DNA from: Eleginops maclovinus
Lineage: Eukaryota; Chordata; Actinopteri; Perciformes; Eleginopidae
NCBI RefSeq assembly: GCF_036324505.1
Contig: NC_086350.1
Location: 25,739,257 to 25,803,256, forward strand
Reading direction: 5' to 3'
Length of the DNA: 64,000 bases
The notes under the pieces are model-generated. The model had not been told where the DNA came from. It saw only the letters and a program-made list of their open reading frames with translations, and made no database searches. Positions 10,127-22,205 of this stretch are shown piece after piece. How positions within the stretch are numbered: position 1 is the first letter of the stretch; the number at the start of each line of letters is the position of its first letter. The position numbers were made by a program, and so were the translations under genes.

Positions 10127-11797
10127 GTGTGTGTGTTGTGTACTCACTGAAGGCCTTTCTTCAGCGCCTCATAGACCTGGTCCAGTCGCTCTGGTTGCGG
10201 GACTTTAGGTGGAGGGTTGGACTTGGTGGACATGGTGAACATCCTGCTGGCTCTGCTGGGCTTCCTGCTGACGCCTGGAGTGCTGAACACTGAGAGGCTC
10301 CTGCAACATCAGAAACACCAGCCTCATATCACACTGACACCATCAGAAGGCCAATCTTAGAGACGGCCACATGCCAAAAGACAGAATCAAGTGGTTCTAT
10401 GTTGTTGTTGCTGGAGTTTGGAGCTCTTCATTCTTTTTCCCTTCTGCTGCACCTTGCTGAAGTAGCATGTAAAGGACAGTCTGGGTACGGTCGAATTGTC
10501 AGTATATCTTAGGAAGGTTCCTAACCTAGTGAAATGACCGAGAAGTCCCTCAGTGGCAGCCATGATAAGAGCTGTTCGAATTCTCTAGATGATAGGAAAG
10601 GAGCTCTGAAACGTCCTTTATAACCTCCTTTAGGAAACACTGGACCTTCCTTTACAAAAGGAAAGGAGAAAATGCTGTCCCACAATGCCTTGCAGCAACA
10701 TTTACCTTGGCACAACATTCGGCCGTTCAGGGAAACAACCGATTGTGACGGAGAAATGCGTTTCATGAAAGTTACGGTTCTTATTAAGCATCTTGAAACG
10801 TATGCTGTAACTTGCTTTAGTGCTTTGTTTTGAACGTTCAGCTCTGTATTAATCTAAAGGAGAAATATGAACATTGCTTTTATTCTGAAATGATCAAATA
10901 AAGTCCACATTTCAGTGTTTACTGATCTGTGTGGGGTTTCTTCAACTTCTAAAACATGTTTGAATTGTGATAAACAAAGTGATAGGTTAAGGCCTGACAA
11001 GTTTATAATAATTGCATTGGTATTTATTTTTAAATATTTTCCGGGAGGGTGAGGGTGACAAGGTTAAGATTCACTTTTATGTTCATAAAGCCGAATAAAA
11101 CGACACCATCAGAGAGCACGGTGCAGAGTAGATGTGCTCTCAGTAGTCCGCTTTATAGAGACTGTAGTTTCCCCACAGCAGACGCACATTAATAACGTCC
11201 GCTGGTGCATCATGAATACGTGGGATACTGTAAGTGCAGTCTGATTCTCAAAGCACTGCAGTCTCTTATCGTAAGTGCTTTGAGTTCTCCTATCCACTAT
11301 TCCTTAACCCTGTGACGTTTCACACAGAGCTCAAGGAATAGAGCATAGGAAAAGACGATAGGAGCTGATTTTTGGACAATTCGACTGCAACGTCTGTTCC
11401 CAGTGCAAATCGTTCATGTAATAATGATATATTTTTCAAATGATTTTATCAACTAATGCCTTTCTATTGCACACAATTGATCTTAATGAAAAAGTTAAAT
11501 TTTTAACACTGGGAACAGTTTTTTATTAATCACTGAAAAAGTATTTTATAGCTACACACCTCCTACGATAATCCTAGGTTGGTAAATGTAAAAGTGAAAG
11601 TTTCATGATATATAGATTGTAAAATGAACTGATATTTTTTTTAATCCATAAAGATGTTTGAGTATGTGTGTACCTGTACGGCTTGTCGTTGGTGTTGACT
11701 CCAGTGAAGCTCTGGCTCCTAGTGATGGATCTGGAGGTGAGGCGTCTGGCGGGGCGAACAGAGAGCGACATGGTGGAGAGAGTTCGGGACGGACCCC
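2346..11797 (-). CDS. ripor1: RIPOR1 (FAM65A), Rho family-interacting cell polarization regulator 1, N-terminal half (partial)
   Basis: RIPOR1 is known in vertebrates as a RhoA/RhoC effector acting in cell polarity and Golgi/centrosome positioning. The coding exons here (minus strand) are 11771..11674 (with ATG), 10300..10148, 9427..9349, 8985..8962, 8540..8487, 6982..6833, 5792..5729, 5166..5123, 4188..4063, 3849..3701 and 3322..3190, plus a probable cassette exon 2462..2346. All junctions are GT-AG and all phases match, giving 358 codons (397 with the cassette) with no stop. The start [11 protein letters not shown] followed by RSQSF, the [19 protein letters not shown] helix, the [13 protein letters not shown] segment, the [15 protein letters not shown] coiled region, [49 protein letters not shown] and [14 protein letters not shown] all follow the RIPOR N-terminal (PL48-type, HR1-like Rho-binding) domain in order. 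The last segment favours RIPOR1 over RIPOR2/3. The gene continues left of the window. Confidence 0.95.
2463..3189. other. Intron sequence, nothing recognised
   Basis: AT-rich sequence between the last constitutive ripor1 exon seen and the candidate cassette exon, without a classifiable repeat. Confidence 0.5.
3190..3322 (-). CDS. ripor1: ripor1 exon
   Basis: 133 nt, phase 2 in and phase 0 out, flanked by tccag and GTAAGT. It encodes [18 protein letters not shown] and ends [14 protein letters not shown], the segment that points to RIPOR1 among the paralogues. Confidence 0.93.
3701..3849 (-). CDS. ripor1: ripor1 exon
   Basis: 149 nt, phase 0 in and phase 2 out, flanked by cctag and GTAAGT. 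It encodes [20 protein letters not shown], then a DLFAALPQ segment and [19 protein letters not shown], a beta-rich part of the RIPOR N-terminal domain. Confidence 0.94.
4063..4188 (-). CDS. ripor1: ripor1 exon behind a TG-repeat acceptor
   Basis: 126 nt, phase 0 on both sides, donor GTCAGT. It encodes [17 protein letters not shown] followed by a WDSED segment and [12 protein letters not shown]. On the sense strand a (TG)n tract of about 70 nt runs straight into the ttag acceptor where a pyrimidine tract would normally stand. Skipping this exon would remove 42 residues in frame. Confidence 0.93.
4192..4262. repeat. (CA)n microsatellite at a ripor1 splice acceptor
   Basis: An almost pure CA tract on the plus strand, with a single cg interruption. 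It reads as (TG)n in the ripor1 sense direction and ends four bases before the exon at 4188. Confidence 0.97.
4640..4875 (+). mobile_element. LINE/SINE 3' tail (L2-like)
   Basis: The AT-rich stretch ends in gaccaataaaaccttgaaac, the kind of 3' end (gacaataaa..ttga) seen on fish L2-type LINEs and on SINEs that borrow their tails. It has no coding remnant. It sits in a ripor1 intron. Confidence 0.5.
5123..5166 (-). CDS. ripor1: ripor1 exon
   Basis: 44 nt, phase 1 in and phase 0 out, flanked by ttcag and GTGAGT. It encodes [14 protein letters not shown]. Confidence 0.92.
5729..5792 (-). CDS. ripor1: ripor1 exon
   Basis: 64 nt, phase 0 in and phase 1 out, flanked by tgcag and GTGAAA. It encodes [20 protein letters not shown]. 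Confidence 0.92.
5940..6005 (+). mobile_element. LINE/SINE 3' tail fragment
   Basis: It contains ctgaatttccctacaggg and then attaataaaggtccatcta, the same tail as at 7985-8060 and 34805-34850. The shared tail shows a retroposed family with a common 3' end. Confidence 0.55.
6021..6755. mobile_element. MITE family B, full-length but diverged copy
   Basis: The left end (agcggtgtggtgatgatg) and the right end (cattcctgcaccac) are imperfect inverted repeats of the family B terminus tagagtggtgcaggaatga. Internal landmarks shared with the copies near 47.7 and 54.0 kb are the gattttcca block, the gcaatctccagaagtaaaaa block, gacttcatgtcaccactgct and cattcaccagtggggtattt. It is non-coding and lies in a ripor1 intron. 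Confidence 0.7.
6833..6982 (-). CDS. ripor1: ripor1 exon
   Basis: 150 nt, phase 0 on both sides, flanked by cacag and GTACGA. It encodes [18 protein letters not shown], then a linker and a KEYTE end. This is the most recognisable RIPOR coiled segment. Confidence 0.95.
7030..7890. other. Intron sequence, nothing recognised
   Basis: AT-rich ripor1 intron between the 6982 and 8540 exons. Its short ORFs have no recognisable features. Confidence 0.5.
7900..8065 (+). mobile_element. LINE/SINE 3' tail with (TTATC)n end
   Basis: It contains cctgaatttccccaaagtgg, then taaataaagttccatc and a short tandem of ttatc units. It is the same 3'-tail type as at 5940 and 34800; the pentamer array probably comes from the retroposition end. 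Confidence 0.6.
8487..8540 (-). CDS. ripor1: ripor1 exon
   Basis: 54 nt, phase 0 on both sides, flanked by gacag and GTAAAA. It encodes [18 protein letters not shown], a helix of the N-terminal domain. Confidence 0.92.
8962..8985 (-). CDS. ripor1: ripor1 24-nt microexon
   Basis: It encodes GFLYELDK, flanked by ttcag and GTGAGC, phase 0 on both sides. Its eight residues fall where the family has GFLYDLDK, which supports the call despite the small size. Confidence 0.9.
9349..9427 (-). CDS. ripor1: ripor1 exon
   Basis: 79 nt between the acceptor ctcag and the donor GTACGT. It encodes [16 protein letters not shown] and [10 protein letters not shown], part of the N-terminal helical Rho-binding region, and ends in phase 0. 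Confidence 0.92.
10046..10136. repeat. (TG)n microsatellite beside a ripor1 donor
   Basis: About 90 bases of TG on the plus strand with one cg interruption. On the ripor1 sense strand it is a CA repeat starting about 11 nt past the donor of the 10300..10148 exon. Confidence 0.97.
10148..10300 (-). CDS. ripor1: ripor1 exon
   Basis: The exon runs from the acceptor tgcag before 10300 to the donor GTGAGT after 10148, 153 nt, phase 2 in and out. It encodes a Ser-rich segment ([18 protein letters not shown]) and then [20 protein letters not shown]. The donor is followed within about ten bases by a long CA repeat on the sense strand. Confidence 0.93.
10492..11384. mobile_element. Putative TIR element in ripor1 intron
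   Basis: The left end gtcgaattgtc and the right end gacaattcgac are an exact 11-bp inverted pair about 890 bp apart. Just inside the right end the DNA is rich in ctcctatcgtcttttcc-type sequence (minus strand). I see no clear target duplication and no coding frame, so the class is open. Confidence 0.45.
11674..11797 (-). CDS. ripor1: ripor1 exon with start codon
   Basis: The acceptor cag is at 11800-11798, the ATG at 11771-11769 in a CCACC-ATG (Kozak-like) context, and the donor GTACAC follows 11674. It encodes [11 protein letters not shown]...NDKPY and ends in phase 2. Bases 11797-11772 are 5' UTR, so at least one non-coding exon lies upstream at higher coordinates. Confidence 0.92.
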
Positions 11798-12257
11798 CTG
11801 TGCAGAGCAGAGAAGAGGAGGAGCCGTCAACAACCCGCTGACACACAGCATGACTAACTGATCGGCTTATTCTGTCATCCAAGGCACACAGTCATGGAGC
11901 GACTTGGGAAAACTGAGGCAAAAGGAAACAGAAAGGAAAACAAACTGGACCAGGAGAGTCATGTTGCTGTTAATAGCCCCTCTGGCTATCCCACTCAGAA
12001 CTCAACCTCACACGATCAGGTCACATGAGTTTCAGGAGTCACTGATCATTTTTTGTCATATCATATTAATAATCTTAGGTAAAAAAAGTGTATAATCCTC
12101 AACCAGGAACTCTAGCATTTTGAGCATTACATATAAACATTAAACAGTGCAAGGTAATAAAGTATGAAAGTCTAGCCCGAAAACCTTTCTTTAGAGGAAA
12201 AAGTTATTTTAAACTAAGGCTGCTACTTCACAACAAAAAATAGCTAACCCACTAGAG

Positions 12258-12805
12258 CAGGGGTGTCAAACTACGCCCGGGGGGCAAAATGCGCCCTTTG
12301 TCCATTTTGAATCAGTCCTCAGATAATAAAAAAATTATAATGGAATATGGCCCACACGTGAAACTTGTGCTTTTCTCATATTGTACTTATTAAATATATA
12401 TGTAAACATATACTACACAGTAGTATTCATGAGCCATAAGCCCACTAGTCACAACAATTCAGTCAATAAAGTTTAAAACCTTTTCAACAAATCTTAGGCC
12501 TAGTTGACAAGAAAAAGCCCATCGACTTCTTTGCATAACACTCTTGAAATGAACCCTTCCTATTTCCCCTTATTATCAGCAATCTGAGGCTTCTGTTTTA
12601 AGGAATGAGCTGCCAACACTTTTTGTAACAAAATAAATGAAACCCTATGGAAAGCTGAGATGTAGACTGTTTTTTCAAGCAACATTTACCTCCATTTGAT
12701 TGATTTTGAAAACTTATAGTTTAATTTATGAGGCAATATTCTGGCCCAGACCTTCGTAGGTTTTTCTATATGTGGCCCTCAGTGAAAAATGTTTGGACAC
12801 CCCTG
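12258..12805. mobile_element. hAT-type MITE family A, copy 1
   Basis: It begins CAGGGGTGTCAAAC and ends GTTTGGACACCCCTG, a terminal inverted repeat. It is flanked by a perfect 8-bp duplication, cactagag (12250-12257 and 12806-12813). The interior shares long blocks with the copies at 24.1, 27.1 and 53.0 kb, such as gaggcttctgttttaaggaa and tgagctgccaacac. It has no open frame, so a transposase must have come from elsewhere. The TIR is Charlie-like. Confidence 0.92.
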
Positions 12806-13145
12806 CACTAGAGCAACAGCAGGAGATTGTATCTGGATACTTCACACTGCTTTTAACTGTTGATTATTCCTGATGTCTATGCTTTTAACTACTGTAATGC
12901 CTGCCCAGTGTCTACAGTCAAATACTTGCCTTTCTGGCTAACTCTGACATATTTTCAGGAATGTTAAAAGTTTTTAATGTTTTTTATACATAAATGTGTC
13001 CCAGTGTGAGGGTACACTCACAAAGTGTCGGAAAATACAACAATCTCTCTTTCTCCTTACACACATCTCTAAAAACGGGGGTACAACGGAGCTGATCCAG
13101 ATTTGCCGTTCTTATGACGTAATAAGGAAACTGTGGGCCGGGCTG

Positions 13146-14290
13146 TGTAGCAACCATAGACTGTATAAATAATGGACATAGTATCCGTGACGTCACCCAT
13201 AGGTTTGTGAAGAGCCGTAATGAAGTTCAAAGTGGGCGACTCCCACCGTCGACATGTTCTCAGTCTACCTCACACCCACTCCCGGCTAATCCAAATATGG
13301 ACATAGGGTTGGAGCTGAAGCAGGCGTGGCTACTGAAACACGCCCATCTAGCTCGAAGCTACCAAGCTAAGTTACATACTACCGTATGCTACTAGCGGCG
13401 CTATCCTGCTTAAAGTGAACAGCACACCCTGCGGTCTCGCTGCTCCCGGTTACCGGTTGTCTTACTCAAGGTAAGTTAACCTGAAACTATACAAAACAAA
13501 ACTTGACATAAAGCTCTATCTGTTATTGAGATTATACTGCACTAGTTTAAAAATGCTCGTTTCAAATATAGACGTAATTTGCAACACTATATTTTGACCA
13601 GAAATGTGGCCAGTGTTACCGTGAATCAGCGTACCGTTAACGTTTAATTTGAAACTGAATTTACATTTTCACATGATTCAGTTCACGAGTCGTTTCTGTT
13701 GAACACTCGATTACAAAGTTACTTTTAATACGTTTCATAAGCTAAGTTACATGTGATGGTAAATGTAATATTGATACTGGCTTGCATAGTCATAGTTATT
13801 ACTGTCTGCTGCTTTTAAGAATTATACCAAACAAGACACATTATCAGTGCAGAGGCTGTTAGCGGAGCTAGCAGAGCAGACAACTAGCGGCTAGCACCCA
13901 CTGACAGTGCTAACCTGTCAATCAAAGCGACCACGCCCTTAATTATGCATAACCTTAAGCCTTAATATAATTAAAACAGGAGAGTTATATAGAAATTCAC
14001 TCTCCTCACAGTTGTCATGAATAGGGAAATTAGCTATAGTTCAGAGGAGAGATCATGATGCTCCAAAGGGGCGTGGTCAGCAGCAGCTGCAAAGGGGCGT
14101 GGCCAGCAGCAGCTAGTTCATTTAAAGCTACAGAATCAGCACTTCAGGAACAGGGCTGAAATAGAGGGGGATGAGGCATGCTGCAATGGGGGATCTGTTT
14201 GGTATTTTGAGCAACAGTTCAAAGACAGATTTGTATAGATATGGCTCCACAATGTATTGTTCAAATATAGCATAATAGGAGACCTTTAAT
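13146..14290. repeat. Composite dispersed-repeat region
   Basis: It starts accatagactgtataaata, a terminus familiar from fish DNA repeats; tttatacatccat-type ends of repeat family D look like its reverse complement. From 13,900 on it shows blocks found inverted at 49,690-49,865 (cagcagcag..ccacgccc, tttaaagctacagaatcagc). No coding frame; probably more than one element. Confidence 0.5.
14065..14114. repeat. Tandem duplication of a 26-bp unit
   Basis: Two adjacent copies of aaaggggcgtggtcagcagc plus agctgc differ at one position. The related copy at 49.8 kb has only one such unit, so the doubling is local. Confidence 0.85.
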
Positions 14291-14369
14291 AACAAGTGCT
14301 GTCAATGTGAATGCATATACGTTCATAATGAATCTGGAAATATTAAAGAAAACAAATCACATTACTTAG

Positions 14370-15761
<1,392 letters not shown>

Positions 15762-16084
15762 AGTCTGTGACCAACCATTTGTTGACTCAACCTAGTTTAA
15801 GTGCTCAGAGTGAGAACACAGCAGAGAGAGATAAGAGAAGAGCACATTTCAGAGAGAGAAACTGAGCCCTAAAGAGGTGCAGAGAGGACGAATAAAGCAA
15901 GTGGAAAAGTTGGGTCATGCTGGGTCCATCACATCCAGGCCCCTTCCTCTGTAAGTTCCTGTTTGAACATCATGTCGTGCTCCATCTCTATCCGAAAGTC
16001 TAGATAATGAGTTTGGTTTCAGTGCACTGTTCCTGCTCATGAAGAAGTATCTGCAAAACATGTTTATCTTAATTCAATGAGTTA

Positions 16085-16450
16085 TAGAATGGTGCAGGGA
16101 TGACGTATTTTTGAATTATAAATCAGATCGCCAGAAGCTAAATGCTAACATTATGCTATAAAGGAACTACAGACGAGTACAGCAGGGTCGCACGACTTCA
16201 ACGTCACGCCAACTTCAGATCCTTTCAACTGACTTTCAAAAATACAGATTCAAAATTGTGCAAGTTGAAGTGTTTGTTTTCAGTGTTTGCTAGAGTGCAG
16301 GTAGTCGCTTTCAAGCAGAACAGGGGCAAACAAACTTAGCGGGAGTGTTTACGTGTTCGGCGTAATGTATTCAAACCAAATGTGCATGGTTTCCTGTGCA
16401 TGTATATATTTGTACAGAAAATCTGGATTTTCCCTTCCTCTAATAATTAA
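16085..16450. mobile_element. MITE family B, left-end fragment
   Basis: It starts tatagaatggtgcagggatg, then acgtatttttgaatta, matching the family B terminus, followed by the cagaagctaaatgctaacat block. The right end is missing or diverged. Confidence 0.55.
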
Positions 16451-16851
16451 TGAAAGATGGTGACTTGCTAATCTGTTTCTTGGCAGGTTTAGTTCAGTCA
16501 GTACTATCATGCTCATGGATTTGAGGCACCATGCTGCAACTACTGGGGGAAGACGGGATGGTCAATAATCAGGTACACCAAGATTGAACCAAGTACAATA
16601 ACATGGCAAACACTCAAAAATAAAATCAAGCAAACATGAAACAACAACCAATGGCCAAAAACAGATTTGGATGAAAGGAAAGATCCTTGAAATGAAGCCG
16701 TACAGATGAATGAAATCTGAATATAGCCTTTATTTGGCTCCCCATGAAGTTTCCATCAGGAACCTCTCCCCTTCTGTTCAGTGTCTAAACTATAGACATC
16801 ATAGGAATACTGCTTGATCTAGAGCAATGCACTCTGTTCAGTAATATATCA

Positions 16852-16990
16852 TAGGGTGGTGGAGTTGAAGTCCGTAGGGAATTGGCTTTAGAACCAGAAG
16901 GTCACCGTTTCAAGTCCCTGAAAGACCTACGGAAGTGCTACTGAGGTGTCATTAACACTTGGATGGGTAGGCTCCGTTGACAAAAAAGCT
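16852..16990 (+). mobile_element. tRNA-headed SINE fragment
   Basis: It holds a degenerate RNA polymerase III head, with an A-box-like stretch (gtggtggagttgaagtccg) and a B-box-like gtttcaagtcc. It is not foldable as a functional tRNA. The B box resembles that of the SINEs at 22.1 and 45.1 kb. Confidence 0.55.
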
Positions 16991-16999
16991 ATAGACACA

Positions 17000-17260
17000 T
17001 TTTGTTGAGCAGGATAATCTCCACTTTGACATTTTTGAATCGTTAAGGCAATCACCAGGAGTAAAAAGCTAATGTTAGTCTATAAGCACACAACATCACA
17101 AACACAATTTCACGTCACGAACACTACGCTAAAGACAGACTTCTTTTCAAGATGAAGACATTTAGTAGTCTTGTATAGTCACCTGTGATCAACTGCTGTT
17201 TGTAAGAAACATAGAAGCTTTAGAAATTGTCTAGTGGATTAATTGCTGACATATTTTACG
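17000..17260. mobile_element. MITE family B, internal fragment
   Basis: It shares gcaatcaccaggagtaaaaa, gctaatgttag and the gacttcttt..gaagacattt blocks with family B. Neither terminus is intact. Confidence 0.45.
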
Positions 17261-19500
17261 TCATGGAACAAAACTGGTTCAGCTTCTGCAGTGTTAACCT
17301 CAGATCTTATTTCAGGCATTTAAACACATACATAACATTTCCAACTCATTCTAACATCACTCTATACCTTTTTTCTGCCTCCATCACAACTGCACCAACC
17401 AAACCAGTTGAACTTACCACACAACCTATTCAGACACTATAAAGGTTTCAACAAAACACCACTGCTTTTTTTCTTCTTCAGCATCCAACCTTTGTGCCGT
17501 ACCATTGTTTTACTGTAAAATGAAGAAAACATTACAGTACAGTACCGGTTGACAGTGCTGGAGGACACACTGAACCAGGTATCAGCACAGAACATTCTGA
17601 AAGCTTGGTTTTGTTTTTAGGTCACTTTAGTTAGGTAAGCCATTAAAAACCTTACCAATACTTTCCAATTAGCAAATATACCCTTATTAGCATAACATAT
17701 TGATTTAAGTGAACTATAATAATGCTGTGGCCCCTTGTATTACCCCTTTCTAGAATAGCATAGTAAAGAATCAACTCAATTGTCCAGCGTTGGCAGGAAA
17801 ATGATATTTGGTAGCATCTAGGACAATTTCTACACAACAAGCACAAAAACTCACAAACTCAATTTTACTGTTTACGTAAACAAAGTATATTTCTAACCCT
17901 AACCGATGAACCATTACTCCAAAATTGAGGGGTGTATTCTTGGCATCATTTAGAATCTAACCCAAATGTAAAGCACAGACCTTGGCAGGGCTCCATGTCA
18001 GAGTTCCAGTTTAGACAGGGCATTGGTAGTCGGCACATTCTCCCTCCGTCACACCCCACTGTCCTTTCTGCTATCTCCGGCCTTGTATTAGACTTTCATT
18101 AACTTTCCGTCAGCATCGCAACTAGTTAAATATTCCATCAGCTCCATTCAAACTCTAACTACATCACTGGGAACGGGCTCAGTTAAAGCCAACAGACTAA
18201 AAATGTGTGTGTCCCACTCTGTGTTCCCTACCTGATGCAAACAGTGGTCTGGTCCTGCCCAATGATAACAACAGATTCCAGTCACACCATCTCCTCTGTT
18301 ATTGATGTTCTCATGTAAACACTGGACTGTGGCTCTGCGCCACACACTCTGCTTTCCATACGCCTCTGTGGTAACAGTGCAGGACACCACACCTATTGTT
18401 TGATGCTCTCTGGCCTCTCCCTCCCAGAGCGTTCTGGAAAAACCACAGCCTGGCCCAAACTCGCACGCACAGACACTTAAACATAGGATAAATAGTGCAG
18501 CATGTTGCCCAAATGATATGCTTATAAGTAAGATTACACTAGAGGAGGTGGAGAGGGGGGCCGATAAATCTAAATGAAATAAAGCTATGGGTGTAGAGGA
18601 CATGCCTCCTAACTTCAGTATTTGGTATTACTATTATAATTGTCCTACTCCATGTCACAGACAGAATGGTGTTATTCCGTCTGTGTTACAACTCCATGAT
18701 AAAACCTGTCCCTGTCAAAGTCTAAATTATAGAGCTAGCTTGATCAGCACACTTTATTAACTCCATTCAGGGTTTTTTTCAACATTATAGACTTAATCTC
18801 TATTTAGAGTTTAACGGGATGTCGTTGAATGGAAATAATGGGTTAGGAAAAGAACGGTGTGTATTGATCATATTTATGGAAAATTGTCTTTGGTTAGAAA
18901 AGAATTAGAAGAAAGTAAAGACACGTGTGCTTGTTTGGTTGATTTACATTTTTGCTTTTAATCAATAGAGATTTAACTGTTAGAATATGTGCTGGTATTT
19001 ATGGTAAATGAAACAGTGTTTTAAAAGTCTTGTATAAGATCTGCATGGTAATAGTTGAATTACTGGTTGGTTTTTTAACCTCTTTGCGCTGGAGCAGGAA
19101 TATGTACACTCGGTCTTTTGTCCCTTCCTTCCTTTTTTGTTCAAATCAAACAGACCAATAAAGGCCTATTTGTATAATCGGAACTCCAGTATGCTAGTTA
19201 GCATTTTAGAAAGCAGTGTAGCAGAGCAAACATATTTTAGTCTCGATCAGTGCTTTAAGAATGGGGATATAGAAATACTGACAAACAGAAACTGCCTTAG
19301 AGCTTTTTTATGTCTACATGTATCAATATACAAAGAGTTCCTCAAACAAACCCTATACTACTCCAGGAATCTTCCATCTCATAATCATAACCAACCATAG
19401 CAACTACTGGAATTTGAACACTGATCACAGTATTAATACTTTGGAGTTAGGCATTTTTTTTTTTAAAGGCACTACATGACTGGATTTGTTGCTTGACTGC
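17261..19500. other. No gene recognised
   Basis: Non-coding. A minus-strand 151-codon ORF (18603..18148) lacks a domain, a conserved motif or coding-like base use. A short ctaaccctaacc motif occurs near 17,893. Confidence 0.45.
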
Positions 19501-19504
19501 TCAA

Positions 19505-19862
19505 ATGTAACGGGCGTGGCGCCCTCTTACCAAAAATGCAGATTTTCCCCATAAAATGTTAAAGTGAACCAGAAAACAATATCTCTGTTGGTCAAAAACG
19601 GTGTAATTACTCCAAAAATATGACGATGGTGTCAAATGTCTCGTCAGACGGCAGAGACAGCTTTATTTTTATGGAGAATAAATAGGGGATGGATGTTCAG
19701 TGGGTCTCCCGGTGGAAGAGTGGCAGGCAGCAGGCTGACATTGAAACTGATTTCTGAATTAGTTTCTTTTACTCTCCTTTTTTCTGGAGAGGAAGTAAAG
19801 AAACCGGAACTCTTGATGTATTTGTTGTTTGAGGTGCAATATATGACTCTGCAGCTTTGAGA
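19505..19862 (+). repeat. Dispersed repeat family C, copy 1
   Basis: It is about 85 percent similar by eye to 29205..29563 in the same orientation. Shared blocks are aaaatgcagattttcccc, acaatatctctgttggtc, ataaataggggatggatgt, ggaagtaaagaaaccgga and atatgactctgcagctttga. It is non-coding. No target duplication seen, so the class is unknown. Confidence 0.7.
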
Positions 19863-19869
19863 CATGAAG

Positions 19870-21055
19870 GAGCTATTATTTTCGACTTTGCTCTAATGCA
19901 TTATTTTCACCAGAAAGTGGGCGGGGCCGTAATTTTGACTGTAGTGACCCCTGAAAGTGCTGAACATTACTGGGTGCATATTTAAGTCATATTTCATTCT
20001 TAGTATCCATAATCAGCCATTCTGGGCACTTTAGCTCTAATTGCTCAGACAGGATATGTTATATTGGATGAATACGATCCATGTCTCACTGCAGACCATC
20101 GTTCATCGGGCAAACAAGTAAAAATGATGTTTTGTATATTACTTTAGTCAATTATGGTGTGAACTCTAGCAGTGATGATAATACTTTGGTTTCATGCTGT
20201 CTGATAGAATTCTGGCTAATCTTGACCAACAGATCTGCCACTACATCAGTCTTATGTTTTACTAGTAAGACTCAGGTTGTAATGTCCTTCTTCTTTGTCT
20301 CTGACATAAAACATCACATTCATAGTTCAGTCAGTCTGGTGGCGGTGGAGGAGCCTGCCTGGCGGTCATCCTGTGTTACAGTGAACAATGATTCAGGGTT
20401 AAAAAAACAGGCAGTGATTCAGGTCCAGTTGGAGGATTATCAACAGATTATTTGAGTCATCAACATTTAGGGGACTGCCCATAAACTCCAAAATATTTCT
20501 ATTGCATTAGTTGTGAAACGAGGATGCAATACATTCTTGGTTTGTGTGAAAAGTTTTGAGATGGTTATAAATGAGGTCAGGTATTGTGTTTGATGTTAAG
20601 TTTTCATCTCTATTGGTAAAAACTGGGATTTACTGTCAAAGATGCAAACAGAACGAATTCTGTCTCTGGCTGCCACAACATGGGAGAAATAGGAACTTGT
20701 GAATGTACAAATGACATGACAAGATATCCCAATGGTTTCTCACTTTGAGATCAAGCCCCCATGAAGTGTGGCAGGGTTGAGGCAATTTTTTGTAGTGACC
20801 AAATGCTTGTACTACGCTTCAGTGTCTTTTTTCATTGTATTTATTTTTTCAACTGATCCCAATGCGAACAGAACGCCTGCTGCCTCCTCCAGAAAAAGCA
20901 CTGCACTAGCTTCTTTTTCTGACCTTTGTGATCTCTGACCATCCATGCTTACCATTGCTTTTCTGGCAGAAAAAGGCACTATGGGGACATGAATAGCCCA
21001 CACTTAAATAATTAGAACCTAAAAAAGTGTTTTCTATATTCAGTCATTCGACTAA
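19870..21055. other. No gene recognised
   Basis: A 124-codon plus-strand ORF (20081..20455) has no recognisable domain, and its base use does not differ from the flanks. Confidence 0.45.
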
Positions 21056-21059
21056 GAGG

Positions 21060-21262
21060 TCCTGTCTGTGGCGTCGGCTTTAGGAAAAGGCAAATGCACA
21101 CGCTCTATGGGCCGAGTAGATACGGAAGATCGCTGGAAAATCCCCGATTTTTTGTCCTTGAGAATAAGGGCATTTTGGCTTCATGCGCCATTGAGGAACT
21201 TTCACCAAAATGAACGGGACCCCGCCTCCAATGCTGTTTCCAGTTCTCTTTATACATCCTTG
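21060..21262 (+). repeat. Dispersed repeat family D, copy 1
   Basis: It shares gaacgggaccccgcctccaa and tgctgtttccagttctcttt plus atacatcct with the copies ending near 28,400 and 36,250. The tataca end resembles an inverted accatagactgtata terminus. Confidence 0.65.
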
Positions 21263-21269
21263 TGAGATG

Positions 21270-22075
21270 TAACCGCTGACAACATATTAAACAAGGTGAA
21301 CAAAGAGTCAGTATTCCTCTTGGGATCCTTAATGCTTCATCTGATGTTTATAGTTTCCTCCCTTTAATACACCACTATTTCATACAGCTCGTTTTCACTC
21401 ACCCCCCACATAATGTACATCAAGTTTGGTTTCATAACTGCAGGCCCTTCCTTCCCTCATATTACTGTCTTTAGGAAAAGGAAACCCAGCAGGGAGTAGC
21501 ATCCTGCGGGAGGGCAGGGTCAGGAACAGACTGGGGTAGCTAATGGATACACTGAGTCACAGGAATATCCCACAGTTTCACTCTACATTGCTCACTTCCA
21601 GGAAAATGATACTAGCATCTGAAAATAAAACATTAAAGCTGAATAAAGACAAAACTTTGACAACAATTAAAGTAGTTCATGCGTGTATTTACAGAGAATT
21701 GATAAGTGATTTGCTTTCCCAAACCCTTATGGGATAGTTTAACATTTTAGGGAATGCACTTAGTTATTCTTCTTTCCAAGAGTGAGTTCAGAAGATTGTT
21801 ATCAGTCCTATGTCTGTGGGGAAGCATGTTGATTCTACACAATAAAGTGTGTTTACAGATGTTGGGAAATCCTACTGCATATGTTCAAGCAACAGCTGCA
21901 CAAACTGGGATAATATGTTTCAAATCAGAGTGTGGAGTTAGAAAGATGTTAGTTTACAAGAACTCCGGACAGCTTAATCAGTTACTTAACTTGGAAACGT
22001 AAATAGAAGTGTTTAAATTAAATCCTCTTTAATCGTCACACCCATGTATAAAACACCACTCACGCAGTCATTAGC
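21270..22075. other. No gene recognised
   Basis: Short ORFs only; no repeat family recognised. Confidence 0.4.
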
Positions 22076-22079
22076 AGTT

Positions 22080-22205
22080 CGGGTGTCTGGTGTCTCACTG
22101 TTGTGAACTGGCACCTGTCAAAAGACGAGTCTACTCTCCATACCTGGTCCGGTCTGGGACTTGAACCAGCGACCCTCCGGCTCCCAAGTCCAGTTCCTAC
22201 AGCCT
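22080..22205 (-). mobile_element. tRNA-headed SINE, minus strand
   Basis: On the minus strand it reads ggagccggagggtcgctggt and ttcaagtccc, a strong B-box region, with gtaggaactggacttggga upstream. It is the same family as the copy at 44925..45125. Confidence 0.65.

Noticed and set aside
13207..13395. 62-codon ORF in the 13 kb repeat
   Set aside because: Lies in dispersed-repeat sequence and has no domain.
18148..18603. 151-codon minus-strand ORF
   Set aside because: No domain, motif or coding-like base use; length is within chance for 64 kb in six frames.
20081..20455. 124-codon plus-strand ORF
   Set aside because: No recognisable domain or splice context; surrounded by repeats.
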